From: Pseudomonadota bacterium
GTDB taxonomy: Bacteria; Pseudomonadota; Alphaproteobacteria; Rhizobiales; Pleomorphomonadaceae
DNA length: 60,185 bases
Assembly: GCA_023436885.1 (NCBI GenBank)
Contig: JAEZHI010000008.1
Coordinates: 1 to 60,185, forward strand
Direction: 5' to 3'
Part shown: positions 49,565 to 58,373 of the stretch, in pieces
Layout of the letters: each line of letters begins with the position of its first letter
How positions within the stretch are numbered: the stretch's first letter is position 1
Position numbers and translations under genes: made by a program
The notes under the pieces: generated by a model
Databases searched by the model: none
Seen by the model: only the letters and a program-made list of their open reading frames with translations
Told to the model about the DNA's origin: nothing

Positions 49565-52306
49565 CTACCCCGCCTTCGCCGCCTTCTTCTTCCCCAGCAT
49601 CCGCCGCATCGCGGCATTCTCCACCGGCGGGGAGAACAGGAAGCCCTGGCCGATGTCGCAGCCGAGTTCCGCCAGCGCGTCGCGCTGCTCGGGGTGCTCC
49701 ACCCCCTCGGCCACGGTTTTCAAGCCGAGGCCGCGGGCCAGCACCACCACGGATTTGAGGATCACCAGCGCTTCCTCGTTGTCCGGCACGCCGTCGACGA
49801 AGCTCTTGTCGATCTTCAGCGTGGTGAAGGGGAAGCGGTGGAGATAGCCGAGCGAGGCGTAGCCGGTGCCGTAGTCGTCGAGCGAGAGAGGAATGCCGCG
49901 GGCGCGCAGCCGCTCGAAGCTTTCGCTCACCATCGGGTCGGCGCCGACGAAGGCGCTTTCGGTCACTTCCAGCTCGAACAGGCTGGCCGGCAGGCCGGCC
50001 TCCTCCAGCGCCGCCGTGGCCATGGCCGGCACGTCGCCGGTCTGCAGGTCGAGCACGGAGACGTTGACCGACACCGGCACCGGGCGCGGCCAGGCGGCGG
50101 CATCCATCGCGGCGCGCTTCATCATCCAGGCGGTCAGCCGGTGGATGAGGCCGGTCTCCTCGGCAATCGGAATGAACACGCCCGGCGGCACGGCGCCAAG
50201 GCTCGGGTGGCGCCAGCGCATCAGCGCCTCGGCGCCCACCACCTCGCCGGTTCCAAGGTCGAACTTCGGCTGGTAGGCGACGTGGATCTCGTCACGGTCG
50301 AGCGCGGCGGCAAGCTCGCTCTCCAGCATCAGCCGGCGCAACAGGTTGGCCTCCATCGCCGCCTCGAAATAGGCGACGCGCCGCCGCTCCTGCTTCTTGG
50401 CGACGTGAAGCGCCAGATCGGCCCGCCGCATCAGCACCGTCAAGTCACCGGAATCCCAGTCGGCGCCGGCCACGCCGAAGCTGGCGGTCACGGTCAGCCG
50501 ATGGCCGCCCACCACGAAGGGGGTGGCGAAATCCACTTGCAGTGCCGCCGTCAGCTCGCCAGCCATGTCGAGCCCGCCGGGGCAGTAGACGGCGAATTCG
50601 TCACCGCCCATGCGCGCCAGCGTGCCGGCATTGCCCACCACCACGGCACAGCGCCGCGCCACTTCCACCAGCAGGAGGTCGCCGGTCTTGTGGCCGAGGC
50701 TGTCGTTGACGGTCTTGAAATGGTCGAGGTCGAAATAGATCAGCGCGCCGCCGGTGCCGGTCACCGCTTCGGCAAGGCCGGCGCGGTTGGCAAGGCCGGT
50801 CAGCTCGTCGTGCAGCGCCATGTAGCGCATGCGGTCGGCTGCCCGCTGCCGCTCGGTCACGTCGCGCAGCGCCACCGACACATAGGTCTTGGTCGCCCCT
50901 TGCGCGAAGGCGCCGGTCTCCACCTGAAAGGCGGTGACCGAATATTCCAGGATGCGCTCGCCCTCGGTCGAGGTGGCGATCAGGCTGGCGCGATTGCCCT
51001 CCGATTGCCGGCGCACCGCCTTGACACTGTCGATCAGCGCCGCCGGAAGCTCGACCGGCGGTTCCAAGGAAGCGCCGAGCAGCCGCGCCGCCTCGCCATT
51101 GATGCGCACCACCTGGTCCTGATCGTCGATCAGGACGATGCCGTCGAAGCCGTCGTCCACCACCCGCTGCAACAGGCGGCGGGCGTTGACGGTTTCCCGC
51201 CGCGACACGGTGAGCAGCATGCGGCGGAGGTCATATTCATGGGCGAGCACCAGCACCGCCACGGCAATCACAGTCAGATGCAGCGCCGCCGTGTCGAACA
51301 CCAGCGCCTCCCGCACCTGCAGGACGGATGCCGTTGCTTCGGTCACGATCGACAGCGCGGCGAGGCCGGCGAGCGCCCAGCGCGTCGACAGCAGCGACAT
51401 CAGAAGCGCCAGCGCCATCAGCGGCAGCACCACCGCTTCCACCGGCAGGCTGACGAGGCCGCGCCCCTGGCTCAGGGTCTCCGAGGCCATCGCCACGATG
51501 TCGGTGCCCGGCACCATGCCCCAGCGCGGCACCAGGAAATAATCGTGCAGCTCCAGCGCCCGCGCGCCGATCAGCGCCGTCTTGCCGGCGATCTCCTCTG
51601 CCTTCACCCGGCCGTAGAGCACGTCGGCCGCCGACACGTGGGTGAAGCCGTCGCGGTCGATCGAATAGTCGATGACGATGGATCGCGTGTTGTCGGTCTT
51701 GCCGGCCATCAGCGCCGGCAGTGCATCCAGCCGCTCGCCGTTGACGGTCATCTGCGCCGGAAAGCGCCGCACCAGCCCGTCGCCATCGAGCCGCACGTTG
51801 ACCATCGCCGCCCAGCCATCGCCGAACATCGGACGGTTGAGAATGACATCGCCGTCGCGGGCGCTGCGGCTCTGCCGGAAGGTGGCGAGGAACACTGGCA
51901 CCTTGGCGCGGCTCAGCGCTTCGGAGAATATATTGTCAGCCCGGACGGTGGATCGCGCGCTGAAGTCGATGTCGAAGGCGATCTGCCGGGCGCCGAGATC
52001 TTCCAGGAGCTCCATCAGCCGGGCGTGAATGCTGCGGTCCCACGGCCAGACACCGATGGTGGCAAGGCTCTTGGCGTCGATGTCCACCATGACGATCGAC
52101 TGGCCCACCGGCCGGGTACTGAGGCTGAAGCGCAGGTCGGTCAGCTTGTTGTCCAGCTGCTCGAAACCGCCGGAGAGCCACAACGCCATGCTGATGGCCG
52201 CCACCATGGCGCCGCGCACCGTCAGCTGCAGAAGCCGCGTCAGCGTCTCGGGCCCGAAGGCCGCCGCTCCCTTCCGGAGCGTGGTTTCAAGCCAGGCCGG
52301 GATCAC
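49565..52306 (-). CDS. CHASE2-PAS-GGDEF-EAL cyclic-di-GMP protein
   Basis: A 913-residue membrane-bound signalling protein. Residues about 40-290 are a periplasmic CHASE2 sensor after an N-terminal helix (VAAISMALWLSGG). Three membrane helices follow near 290-360, then a PAS domain near 375-480 (DGIVLIDDQDQVVRINGEAA). GGDEF is intact (FDLDHFKTVNDSLGH, ARMGGDEFAVYC). EAL is intact (GAEALMRWRHP, SVNVS, ELEVTES, DDYGTGYASLGYL, LKIDKSF, VAEGVEH), so both synthesis and hydrolysis are possible. GTG 52306 overlaps the FecR-like stop by 4 bp (GTGA). The pair is a common one: the FecR-like protein is a likely periplasmic partner of CHASE2. Confidence 0.95.
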   Translation of the reverse strand: MIPAWLETTLRKGAAAFGPETLTRLLQLTVRGAMVAAISMALWLSGGFEQLDNKLTDLRFSLSTRPVGQSIVMVDIDAKSLATIGVWPWDRSIHARLMELLEDLGARQIAFDIDFSARSTVRADNIFSEALSRAKVPVFLATFRQSRSARDGDVILNRPMFGDGWAAMVNVRLDGDGLVRRFPAQMTVNGERLDALPALMAGKTDNTRSIVIDYSIDRDGFTHVSAADVLYGRVKAEEIAGKTALIGARALELHDYFLVPRWGMVPGTDIVAMASETLSQGRGLVSLPVEAVVLPLMALALLMSLLSTRWALAGLAALSIVTEATASVLQVREALVFDTAALHLTVIAVAVLVLAHEYDLRRMLLTVSRRETVNARRLLQRVVDDGFDGIVLIDDQDQVVRINGEAARLLGASLEPPVELPAALIDSVKAVRRQSEGNRASLIATSTEGERILEYSVTAFQVETGAFAQGATKTYVSVALRDVTERQRAADRMRYMALHDELTGLANRAGLAEAVTGTGGALIYFDLDHFKTVNDSLGHKTGDLLLVEVARRCAVVVGNAGTLARMGGDEFAVYCPGGLDMAGELTAALQVDFATPFVVGGHRLTVTASFGVAGADWDSGDLTVLMRRADLALHVAKKQERRRVAYFEAAMEANLLRRLMLESELAAALDRDEIHVAYQPKFDLGTGEVVGAEALMRWRHPSLGAVPPGVFIPIAEETGLIHRLTAWMMKRAAMDAAAWPRPVPVSVNVSVLDLQTGDVPAMATAALEEAGLPASLFELEVTESAFVGADPMVSESFERLRARGIPLSLDDYGTGYASLGYLHRFPFTTLKIDKSFVDGVPDNEEALVILKSVVVLARGLGLKTVAEGVEHPEQRDALAELGCDIGQGFLFSPPVENAAMRRMLGKKKAAKAG

Positions 52307-53151
52307 TTCGATTTTCCACCTGCGTTGCTGTTGCCGGAGTTGCCGTTGCCATTGCTGTTGCCACCGGCGTTGTTGTTGCCAGAGCCGCTGTTGCCGCCCG
52401 AATTACCATTGCCGTTGCCGGCGGCGTTGCTATTCTCGGAATTGCCGGCGCCGTTGCTGTTGCCACCGGCATGGCTGGTCACCGTCTTGCCGGCGCCATT
52501 GATCGTCACCGTGGTGGGAACCTCGGTGCTCGTTTCCACCAGCGTGCCGTCGGCCGCCTGCGTCACCACCTTGCCCTTGAAGACTTGCGGCTTCTGAAGC
52601 TTGCCGGTGCCGGCAATCGACAGCGGCTTGCCCTTGCCGGCGGTCGCCACCTGTCCGGGCGTCACATCGGTCTCGAGGCGATGCGCCACATCGATCACCG
52701 CCACCCGGCCGCGCCGCACGGCGGTTTCCGAATAACCGTCATGGGTGGAAACGGCGAACACCGTCCCCTTGACCACCGCGGCCATGTAGGGCGTCTCGAC
52801 GGCAAGGCGGATATGCTTCTTCGGATCCACCTCCACGTCGGCGGCACCGGCCGACTGCAGCACGTCGGTGAACTTGCCGTCCAGCCGTTCCTTGATCTGC
52901 AATTGGCTGTTGGGGCCGACGGTCACCGTCACGCCGTCGCGCTGAAGCGTCAGCCTGCCCGAGCCCAGGGTCTTCACCATATTGCCGAGCGCGATGGGTT
53001 CGCCGGCCGTCACGGCCACCCAGGCCGTTCCATTCTGGCGGAAAACCTTGCCGCTCACCGCCGCCGCCTGCCAGTCCGCCGCCAGGGCCGCCGACCCGAT
53101 GAGGCACCCGCCTGAAAGCGCCACCGCGCCGATAAACCCGCCCCACCGCAT
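52303..53151 (-). CDS. FecR-domain periplasmic protein
   Basis: A 282-residue exported protein. Signal peptide MRWGGFIGAVALSGG onward is cleaved near AALAA. The FecR domain fills residues about 20-165 (VSGKVFRQNGTAWVAVTAGE, LGSGRLTLQRDGVTVTVGPN, TPYMAAVVKGTVFAVSTHDG). The last 65 residues are almost only Asn, Gly, Ser and Ala (AGNGNGNSGGNSGSGNNNAG), a flexible tail. ATG 53151 has AGGAGG 6 nt upstream, better than ATG 53172. It is coupled to the CHASE2 protein, with which it may sense an envelope signal. Confidence 0.9.
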   Translation of the reverse strand: MRWGGFIGAVALSGGCLIGSAALAADWQAAAVSGKVFRQNGTAWVAVTAGEPIALGNMVKTLGSGRLTLQRDGVTVTVGPNSQLQIKERLDGKFTDVLQSAGAADVEVDPKKHIRLAVETPYMAAVVKGTVFAVSTHDGYSETAVRRGRVAVIDVAHRLETDVTPGQVATAGKGKPLSIAGTGKLQKPQVFKGKVVTQAADGTLVETSTEVPTTVTINGAGKTVTSHAGGNSNGAGNSENSNAAGNGNGNSGGNSGSGNNNAGGNSNGNGNSGNSNAGGKSK

Positions 53152-53394
53152 CGCAGCCTCCTGCCTTGACATAAGCCAACAGATGCGCCGGGTTGGGTTG
53201 CTCCGCCGTTAACAGATACGGTTAAGTTGCCAAAGTCGAAAGTCTATTTCCTCAAGCAAAACCGGGCTGCAAAGCCCCGCTTATCGCAAGAATTCCCAAG
53301 ACATTGTCAGTTCTGACGAGGGAAATATCCTATCGGTCTGAGACAGACGACATGCACCCCTACAGCGAGCCCGCTAAATCCTTTCCAGAACTCT

Positions 53395-53529
53395 CTAATC
53401 TTGGAGCCCCTCCGCCTGCGTCGGCATCAACATGCCCTGGCTGAGCCGGGAAGGGAAAACGTCGAGCGCCAGCAGGCCGATCATCAGCAGGGCCGACAGA
53501 ACCATGAGCAGCGAGCGGAGGATGGGCAT
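53395..53529 (-). CDS. Small single-helix membrane or secreted protein
   Basis: A 44-residue open frame, MPILRSLLMVLSALLMIGLL and a short polar C-terminus (FPSRLSQGMLMPTQAEGLQD). It has one clear hydrophobic helix after a basic N-terminus. GCGGAAAAA lies upstream of ATG 53529. It lies between the SH3b protein and the FecR-like protein on the same strand. Small membrane peptides of this form are often missed; nothing else supports the call. Confidence 0.4.
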   Translation of the reverse strand: MPILRSLLMVLSALLMIGLLALDVFPSRLSQGMLMPTQAEGLQD

Positions 53530-53613
53530 CGTTTTTCCGCTTGGCGTCATCCGGCCGGGGCGAAGCGAGCCCCGACCGGGTCATGCTTTTCAAACAAGGG
53601 CTTGGAGAGCTTG

Positions 53614-54222
53614 CTACCAACGGAAATGTCCGACGCCGCTTCGCGTGCCGCCGTTCGGGCCGACTGCCCGATAGCCGCCGACACAGCCGCGCGGACCGCA
53701 GGCACCGGCATGCTCGATGGTGCCGCCATTGGGGCCGGTGATGGTGCCACCGCCGGCGCAGGCATAGGGGCCGCAGCCATGCGCGCCGGAGATAGTGCCG
53801 CCGTTAGGGCCAGTCACCGTGCCGGCACGGCCGTAATAGGCGGGGCCGCGCGCGTACCAGGGATAGGCGGCGTAGTGGGCATTCCAGTAGCTCTGGTTGA
53901 AGCCGACCACGACGATGCCGATCCTCGGCGCCACCACCGGGGTCAGCACCACCGGCGCGCCCTGATAGACGATCTGGATATAGCGCGCCGAAACCCAACC
54001 GCGGTAACCGGCAAAGCCGATGTCGCACCACGTGTAGCCGGCAAGGCAGCCGTAGGTGGCAATGGCCGCGCCGGCCGGAACCATGGCGACCACCGGATAG
54101 CCGGTTGACGGCCCGGCGCGCAGGTTGACATTGCCGGTTGCCTCCGCGCCGGTCGCCGCCGAGGCAGCGGATGCCGCGCCGGCGAGAATTGCCAGCGCGA
54201 GAAAGATACGTTTGAACATCAT
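53614..54222 (-). CDS. SH3b-domain secreted protein
   Basis: A 202-residue exported protein. The signal peptide (FKRIFLALAILAGAASAASA) precedes an SH3b domain at about 25-90 (NVNLRAGPSTGYPVVAMVPA, YTWCDIGFAGYRGWVSARYI). A Tyr/Pro-rich linker follows (NAHYAAYPWYARGPAYYGRA), then three GPNGGT repeats with paired cysteines. It probably binds cell-wall or surface polymers. GGAGG precedes ATG 54222. The repeated TGPNGGTISG tail is also seen in other alphaproteobacterial envelope proteins; its function is unknown. Confidence 0.85.
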   Translation of the reverse strand: MMFKRIFLALAILAGAASAASAATGAEATGNVNLRAGPSTGYPVVAMVPAGAAIATYGCLAGYTWCDIGFAGYRGWVSARYIQIVYQGAPVVLTPVVAPRIGIVVVGFNQSYWNAHYAAYPWYARGPAYYGRAGTVTGPNGGTISGAHGCGPYACAGGGTITGPNGGTIEHAGACGPRGCVGGYRAVGPNGGTRSGVGHFRW

Positions 54223-54331
54223 GTAAGCCTCCACTTGGGCAAGATGTGCGGCCAGGCCGGATAGGAAGCGATCATCCTGTCGCCACGTGGCTCCAGTCTT
54301 TCGGCCCCGTAGCGATTTGTTGCGATTTGTT

Positions 54332-55039
54332 TCAGGGCGCCCTTGCCGTCGCCTTCTCGGCAACGATCCGCCCGTCGCGCAGCTCCAGCGTCCGGTCGAA
54401 CAGGTCGAGCACGCGCGGATCGTGGGTGACCACCGCCACTGCCGCCTGCCGCGTATCGGCGATCTTGCGGAACAGGCCGATCACCTGCCGTCCGCGCACG
54501 CTGTCGAGCGCCGCCGTCGGCTCGTCGGCAAGGATCAGCGCCGGGTCATTGGCGAGCGCCCGGGCCACCGCCACCCGCTGCTGCTCGCCGCCGGACAGCC
54601 GGGTCGGCAGGTTGCCCGTGCGATGGCCGAGATCGACGCTTCCGAGCAGATGCTCCGCATAGGTCTGCGCCGGGCGGGCGGCGACGTCGTCGATCTCGAG
54701 GGCCAACGCCACATTCTCCGCCGCCGTGAGGAAGGGAATGAGGTTGGCCTTCTGGAACACGAAGCCGATGTTGCGGCGGCGGAAATCGCGCAGTCCGTCC
54801 AGCCTGGCGCCCGGCGCCGACACCCGCTCGCCGCGAATGAACACCTCGCCCGAGGTCGGCGGTTCGAGGAGGCCGGCGATCAACAGCAGCGTGCTCTTGC
54901 CCGAGCCGCTCGGCCCGAGAATGCCCACCACCTCGCCGGCCGCAAGGTCGAAGGAAACCCCGTCGAGCGCCCGCACGATGGTGTCGCCGCTCGGATAGTG
55001 GCGGCAGGCGTCGCGCACGCTGAGCACCGGCGCACTCAC
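54332..55039 (-). CDS. ABC transporter ATP-binding protein (LolD/MacB type)
   Basis: A 235-residue ATPase. Walker A is GPSGSGKSTLL, the signature LSGGEQQRVAVARAL, Walker B LILADEPTAALD and the H-loop VVTHDPR. It is closest to LolD/DevA-type ATPases that power FtsX-like permeases. GTG 55039 has AGGAGG upstream and overlaps the permease stop by 4 bp. With the FtsX-like and HlyD-like genes it forms a three-part export or mechanotransmission system, a DevBCA-like unit. Confidence 0.95.
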   Translation of the reverse strand: MSAPVLSVRDACRHYPSGDTIVRALDGVSFDLAAGEVVGILGPSGSGKSTLLLIAGLLEPPTSGEVFIRGERVSAPGARLDGLRDFRRRNIGFVFQKANLIPFLTAAENVALALEIDDVAARPAQTYAEHLLGSVDLGHRTGNLPTRLSGGEQQRVAVARALANDPALILADEPTAALDSVRGRQVIGLFRKIADTRQAAVAVVTHDPRVLDLFDRTLELRDGRIVAEKATARAP

Positions 55040-56199
55040 GACAGCACCTCCTGCGCCCGCACCTTCAGCGCCCGCCAGATGCCGAGCAGGCTGGCAAAAC
55101 CGCAGATGACGGCGATCGTCAGCCCGAGCATCGCGATATCCTGGGTATCGAACACCACGCGGCGCGGAAACCACGGAAAGATCAACTTGGACAGTCCCAG
55201 CCCCAGCGCCAGCCCGCCGGCGCCGATCAGATAGGCCTCGCCGGCGATCATGCGGATGATCACGCCGTTGCGGGCGCCGATCAGCTTCAGCATGGCGATC
55301 TGGTGGCGCTTTTCCTGCGTCAGCATGTAGATGATCAGCGAGATGACGATGGCCATCACCACCTGCAACACGCCGGTGAAGGCCAGGATCTGGATGCGCA
55401 GCCGCCAGAGCCGCTGGTTGAGCAGCAGGTTCTGCTGGTCGGCCCGGCTCAGCACGTTGGCATCTCCCCAGGCCATGATGGCGCGGCGCACCGCCGCCTC
55501 GTCCGCCGCCGGATTGAGCGTCACCAGCACGGCCGCGATCTTGCTGTCCTGCGCCACCGAGCTTCCGTCACTGGCGGCCGTGACCGTCGTGCCGGCGCGG
55601 CTGCGCGCCAGCAGCACTTCCTCGCTGGAACGCCGCTGGGCGATCGCCTTGGCGTCGTTGACGGTGACGAACAGCAGCCCGTCGCCGCCCATGTCCACCA
55701 TGCCGGCCGCCACGCCGACGATGGTGTAATCGTCCTGGCCGAGCCGCACCGTGTCGCCGAGGTGGAGCCCGATGCTCGCGTCGGCGATCGCCTCGAAATG
55801 GCCGTTCATCAGATGTCGCCCGGCCGTGAGCGGCACCCAGGCGCCGGTATCCTTGGGATAGTCGAGCCCGGTCAGTGAGGCGCGCAGGCTGCGCCCGTGA
55901 TAGTCGAACTGCTGGCTGACCTGCACGAAGCGGCGCACGGTCGCATCGCCGGCCACGCCCTCCACCCGCCGATCCATGTCCGACGCAACGGCCGAGCTCT
56001 CGGAAAACGGGCCGGCGCGGCCGCCCTGCACCACCCAGAGATCGGCGCCGATCCGGTCGATCACCAACAGCGCGTCGGCGACGATGCCGCGATAAAGGCC
56101 GATCATGCCGATCGACGCGGTGACCAGAAAGGCGATGCCCGCCGCCGTCATCACGAAGCGCCCAAAGTTGTGGCGCACATCCTTCAGTGCGAGATTCAT
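55036..56199 (-). CDS. FtsX-like ABC permease (DevC/MacB type)
   Basis: A 387-residue permease with four membrane helices: FVMTAAGIAFLVTASIGMIG near the N-terminus, and LQVVMAIVISLIIYMLTQEK, AYLIGAGGLALGLGLSKLIF and IAMLGLTIAVICGFASLLGI in the last 140 residues. A large periplasmic domain lies between the first and second. This is the DevC layout. ATG 56199 overlaps the HlyD-like stop by 4 bp, and its own stop overlaps the ATPase start. The substrate of such systems is commonly lipid-like or a glycolipid. Confidence 0.92.
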   Translation of the reverse strand: MNLALKDVRHNFGRFVMTAAGIAFLVTASIGMIGLYRGIVADALLVIDRIGADLWVVQGGRAGPFSESSAVASDMDRRVEGVAGDATVRRFVQVSQQFDYHGRSLRASLTGLDYPKDTGAWVPLTAGRHLMNGHFEAIADASIGLHLGDTVRLGQDDYTIVGVAAGMVDMGGDGLLFVTVNDAKAIAQRRSSEEVLLARSRAGTTVTAASDGSSVAQDSKIAAVLVTLNPAADEAAVRRAIMAWGDANVLSRADQQNLLLNQRLWRLRIQILAFTGVLQVVMAIVISLIIYMLTQEKRHQIAMLKLIGARNGVIIRMIAGEAYLIGAGGLALGLGLSKLIFPWFPRRVVFDTQDIAMLGLTIAVICGFASLLGIWRALKVRAQEVLS

Positions 56200-57473
56200 G
56201 ATGCGTCCCGCCCGACTTTGACCGGCATTCCGCGATAGACCCCGTCCGGCGCGGCGATCAGCCGGTCGCCGGCCTTGAGGCCGCGCAACACCTCCACTCG
56301 CGCGCCGCCGATGCGGCCAAGATCGACCGGCTGCCAGGCCGCCCGGCCGTCGTCCGCCAGCCACACGCCGGGCATGCCGTCGCGGCGGGCGATGCTGGCC
56401 ACCGGCACGGCGATCACGCCGTCGCTCTTGGCAAGTCCGATGAAGGTGGTGCCGCGCTGGCCGAGCGCCCAGTTGGGCGGCAGCTGTGCCAGCGCGATAT
56501 CCACGGTGAACTCGCGCGTCTCCTGGTCCACCTCGCGTCCCACCCGCACCACCGTGCCGGGATAGACCGGCGCGCCGTCGCCGCCGAAGCGGATGCGGGC
56601 ACCGAGACCGGGCTCGATGTCGGCGATGGTGCTTTCATCGAAGCGGGTCGACAGCACGATGCTCTCGGGATCGGCGACGGTGACGATGGCGCTGTTGGGC
56701 GAGGCAACGTCGCCGAGGTTGAGGTTGCGGGCGACGACGACGCCGTCGATCGGCGCGCGAACCACCGATTTCTCCAGCTGCGCCTCACTGGCGGCCACCG
56801 CGGCGTCGGCGGCCGTCTCCTGCGCCTTCGCGGCAAGCAGCGCAGCGCGCGCCTTGGCAAGATCGGCCTCGCCCTGCCGGGCCGCCATCTCCGCGCTTTC
56901 GAAACTCGACCGGCTGGTGGTGCCCTCCGGCAGCAGGGTGGTCTGCCGTGCATAGGTGGAGCGGGCATTTTCCGCCGCCGCCTCCATGCGCGTCACGTCC
57001 GAGGCCGCCGCCTCGGCACTCTGGCGCGCCGCCTCGCGCGAGGCCTGCGCCGAAGCGAGATTGGCCCTGAGATCGTCGGCGGCGATCTCGGCCACCAGGT
57101 CGCCTCGGGCAACGCGATCGTTGCGCTCGACGGCGAGCCGGGTGATCACCCCTTGCAGGCTGGTGCCGACATTGGCCTTCGAGAGCGCATCGAGCGTGCC
57201 GGGACCCGACAGTTCCGCCTGGAACGGCGCCGGAGCCACCGCCATCAGCTCGACCTGACGCGGCACGAAATAGCGCCCGCCGACGATGACCGCCAAGCCG
57301 GCGACCGCGAGGCCGAGACCTATGAGAACAAGGCGGTTCGCCCTTGGCGGCTCCGCTGCGGGCCGGGAGATTTCCGGGCTTTCCGGTGCCGGTTTGGGGA
57401 CGGACGGAGGTGGGACGGCGGAGGGCGTATCGGCCACCCGGTCCACGTCTTTCTGTCTGGGAATCTGGTTCAT
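56196..57473 (-). CDS. Periplasmic adaptor (HlyD/DevB family)
   Basis: A 425-residue membrane-fusion protein. One membrane anchor (RLVLIGLGLAVAGLAVIVGG) follows a Pro-rich cytoplasmic leader of about 45 residues. Then come lipoyl-type halves (FQAELSGPGTLDALSKANVG and VVRAPIDGVVVARNLNLGDV) around an alpha-hairpin (SAQASREAARQSAEAAASDV), and a beta-barrel. It links the ABC unit to the outer membrane. First gene of the operon; it diverges from the two-component genes 183 bp away. Confidence 0.92.
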   Translation of the reverse strand: MNQIPRQKDVDRVADTPSAVPPPSVPKPAPESPEISRPAAEPPRANRLVLIGLGLAVAGLAVIVGGRYFVPRQVELMAVAPAPFQAELSGPGTLDALSKANVGTSLQGVITRLAVERNDRVARGDLVAEIAADDLRANLASAQASREAARQSAEAAASDVTRMEAAAENARSTYARQTTLLPEGTTSRSSFESAEMAARQGEADLAKARAALLAAKAQETAADAAVAASEAQLEKSVVRAPIDGVVVARNLNLGDVASPNSAIVTVADPESIVLSTRFDESTIADIEPGLGARIRFGGDGAPVYPGTVVRVGREVDQETREFTVDIALAQLPPNWALGQRGTTFIGLAKSDGVIAVPVASIARRDGMPGVWLADDGRAAWQPVDLGRIGGARVEVLRGLKAGDRLIAAPDGVYRGMPVKVGRDAS

Positions 57474-57655
57474 CGGTCCGATCTGTCGCGAAAGCGCCGC
57501 CCGCCCGGCTTGCAACACAGATCTGGACCCACGCCTTTGCTGGGATTTGAACCGCTAATATCATGATGTTGAAACTGATTTCCGGTTTGTAGCGTTTTGT
57601 ATAAGCCGCGGCTTTGCAGTTGATTTTCGCACCGGCTCGTGTCGTCCTTGCCGGC

Positions 57656-58372
57656 ATGGAAACACTTGCGAAAACCATCCTTCTGGTCGACGACGACGAG
57701 GAAATCCGCCGCCTGACGGCCGATCTACTCGGCCGCGAAGGCTTCGTGGTGGAGCTTGCCGCCGATGGCCGCGAGATGGACCGGGTGATGGAGCGCGTTC
57801 AGCCCGATCTCGCCGTGCTCGACCTGATGCTGCCCGGCGAGGACGGCCTTTCCATCTGCCGGCGGCTGCGCACCACCGGCAACATGCCCATCCTGATGCT
57901 GACGGCGAAAAGCGACGAGACCGACCGCGTCGTCGGCCTGGAAATCGGCGCCGACGATTATGTCGTGAAGCCCTTCGGCCCGCGCGAACTCCTGGCCCGC
58001 ATCCGCGCGCTGCTGCGCCGGGCCACGGCCGCGCCGGTGCAGGCCGCCACCCGCCGCTTTGCCTTCGAAGGCTTCGTCATCGACCTCGATGCCCGCCAGC
58101 TGACCGGCGCCGGCGGCGACCTCATCGCGCTCACCAGCGCCGAATTCGATCTGCTGTCCTGCTTCGTGCTTCGGCCGCGCCGCGTGCTCTCCCGCGACCA
58201 GATCCTCGACTGGACGCACGGCCGCAGCGCCGACCCTTTCGACCGCACGGTCGACATCCTGGTCTCGCGCCTGCGCAAGAAGCTCGACGCGCTGAGCCCC
58301 GGCTGCAACCTCATCAACACCGTGCGCAACGGCGGCTATCTGCTGACCGTGCCGGTCCGGCAGGTCCCCTGA
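57656..58372 (+). CDS. OmpR-family response regulator
   Basis: A 238-residue regulator. Receiver: ILLVDDDEEIRRLTADLLGR, phospho-Asp in LAVLDLMLPGEDG, Thr in MLTAKSDE and Lys in YVVKPFGPRE. The winged-helix output is LTSAEFDLLSCFVLRPRRVL, VDILVSRLRKKLD and INTVRNGGYLLTVPV. ATG 57656 is used because the receiver begins within 5 residues; the ribosome-binding site is weak. One base separates it from the kinase gene. It diverges from the HlyD/FtsX/ATPase operon, a likely target. Confidence 0.94.
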   Translation: METLAKTILLVDDDEEIRRLTADLLGREGFVVELAADGREMDRVMERVQPDLAVLDLMLPGEDGLSICRRLRTTGNMPILMLTAKSDETDRVVGLEIGADDYVVKPFGPRELLARIRALLRRATAAPVQAATRRFAFEGFVIDLDARQLTGAGGDLIALTSAEFDLLSCFVLRPRRVLSRDQILDWTHGRSADPFDRTVDILVSRLRKKLDALSPGCNLINTVRNGGYLLTVPVRQVP

Positions 58373-58373
58373 C

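Noticed and set aside
49694..52597. A 967-codon open frame on the plus strand, opposite the c-di-GMP gene
   Set aside because: It is the antisense of a GC-rich gene with clear CHASE2, GGDEF and EAL motifs. Its translation is rich in His, Arg, Gly and Gln without any domain. The same holds for long frames opposite the OYE, sulfotransferase, portal, terminase and HlyD genes.
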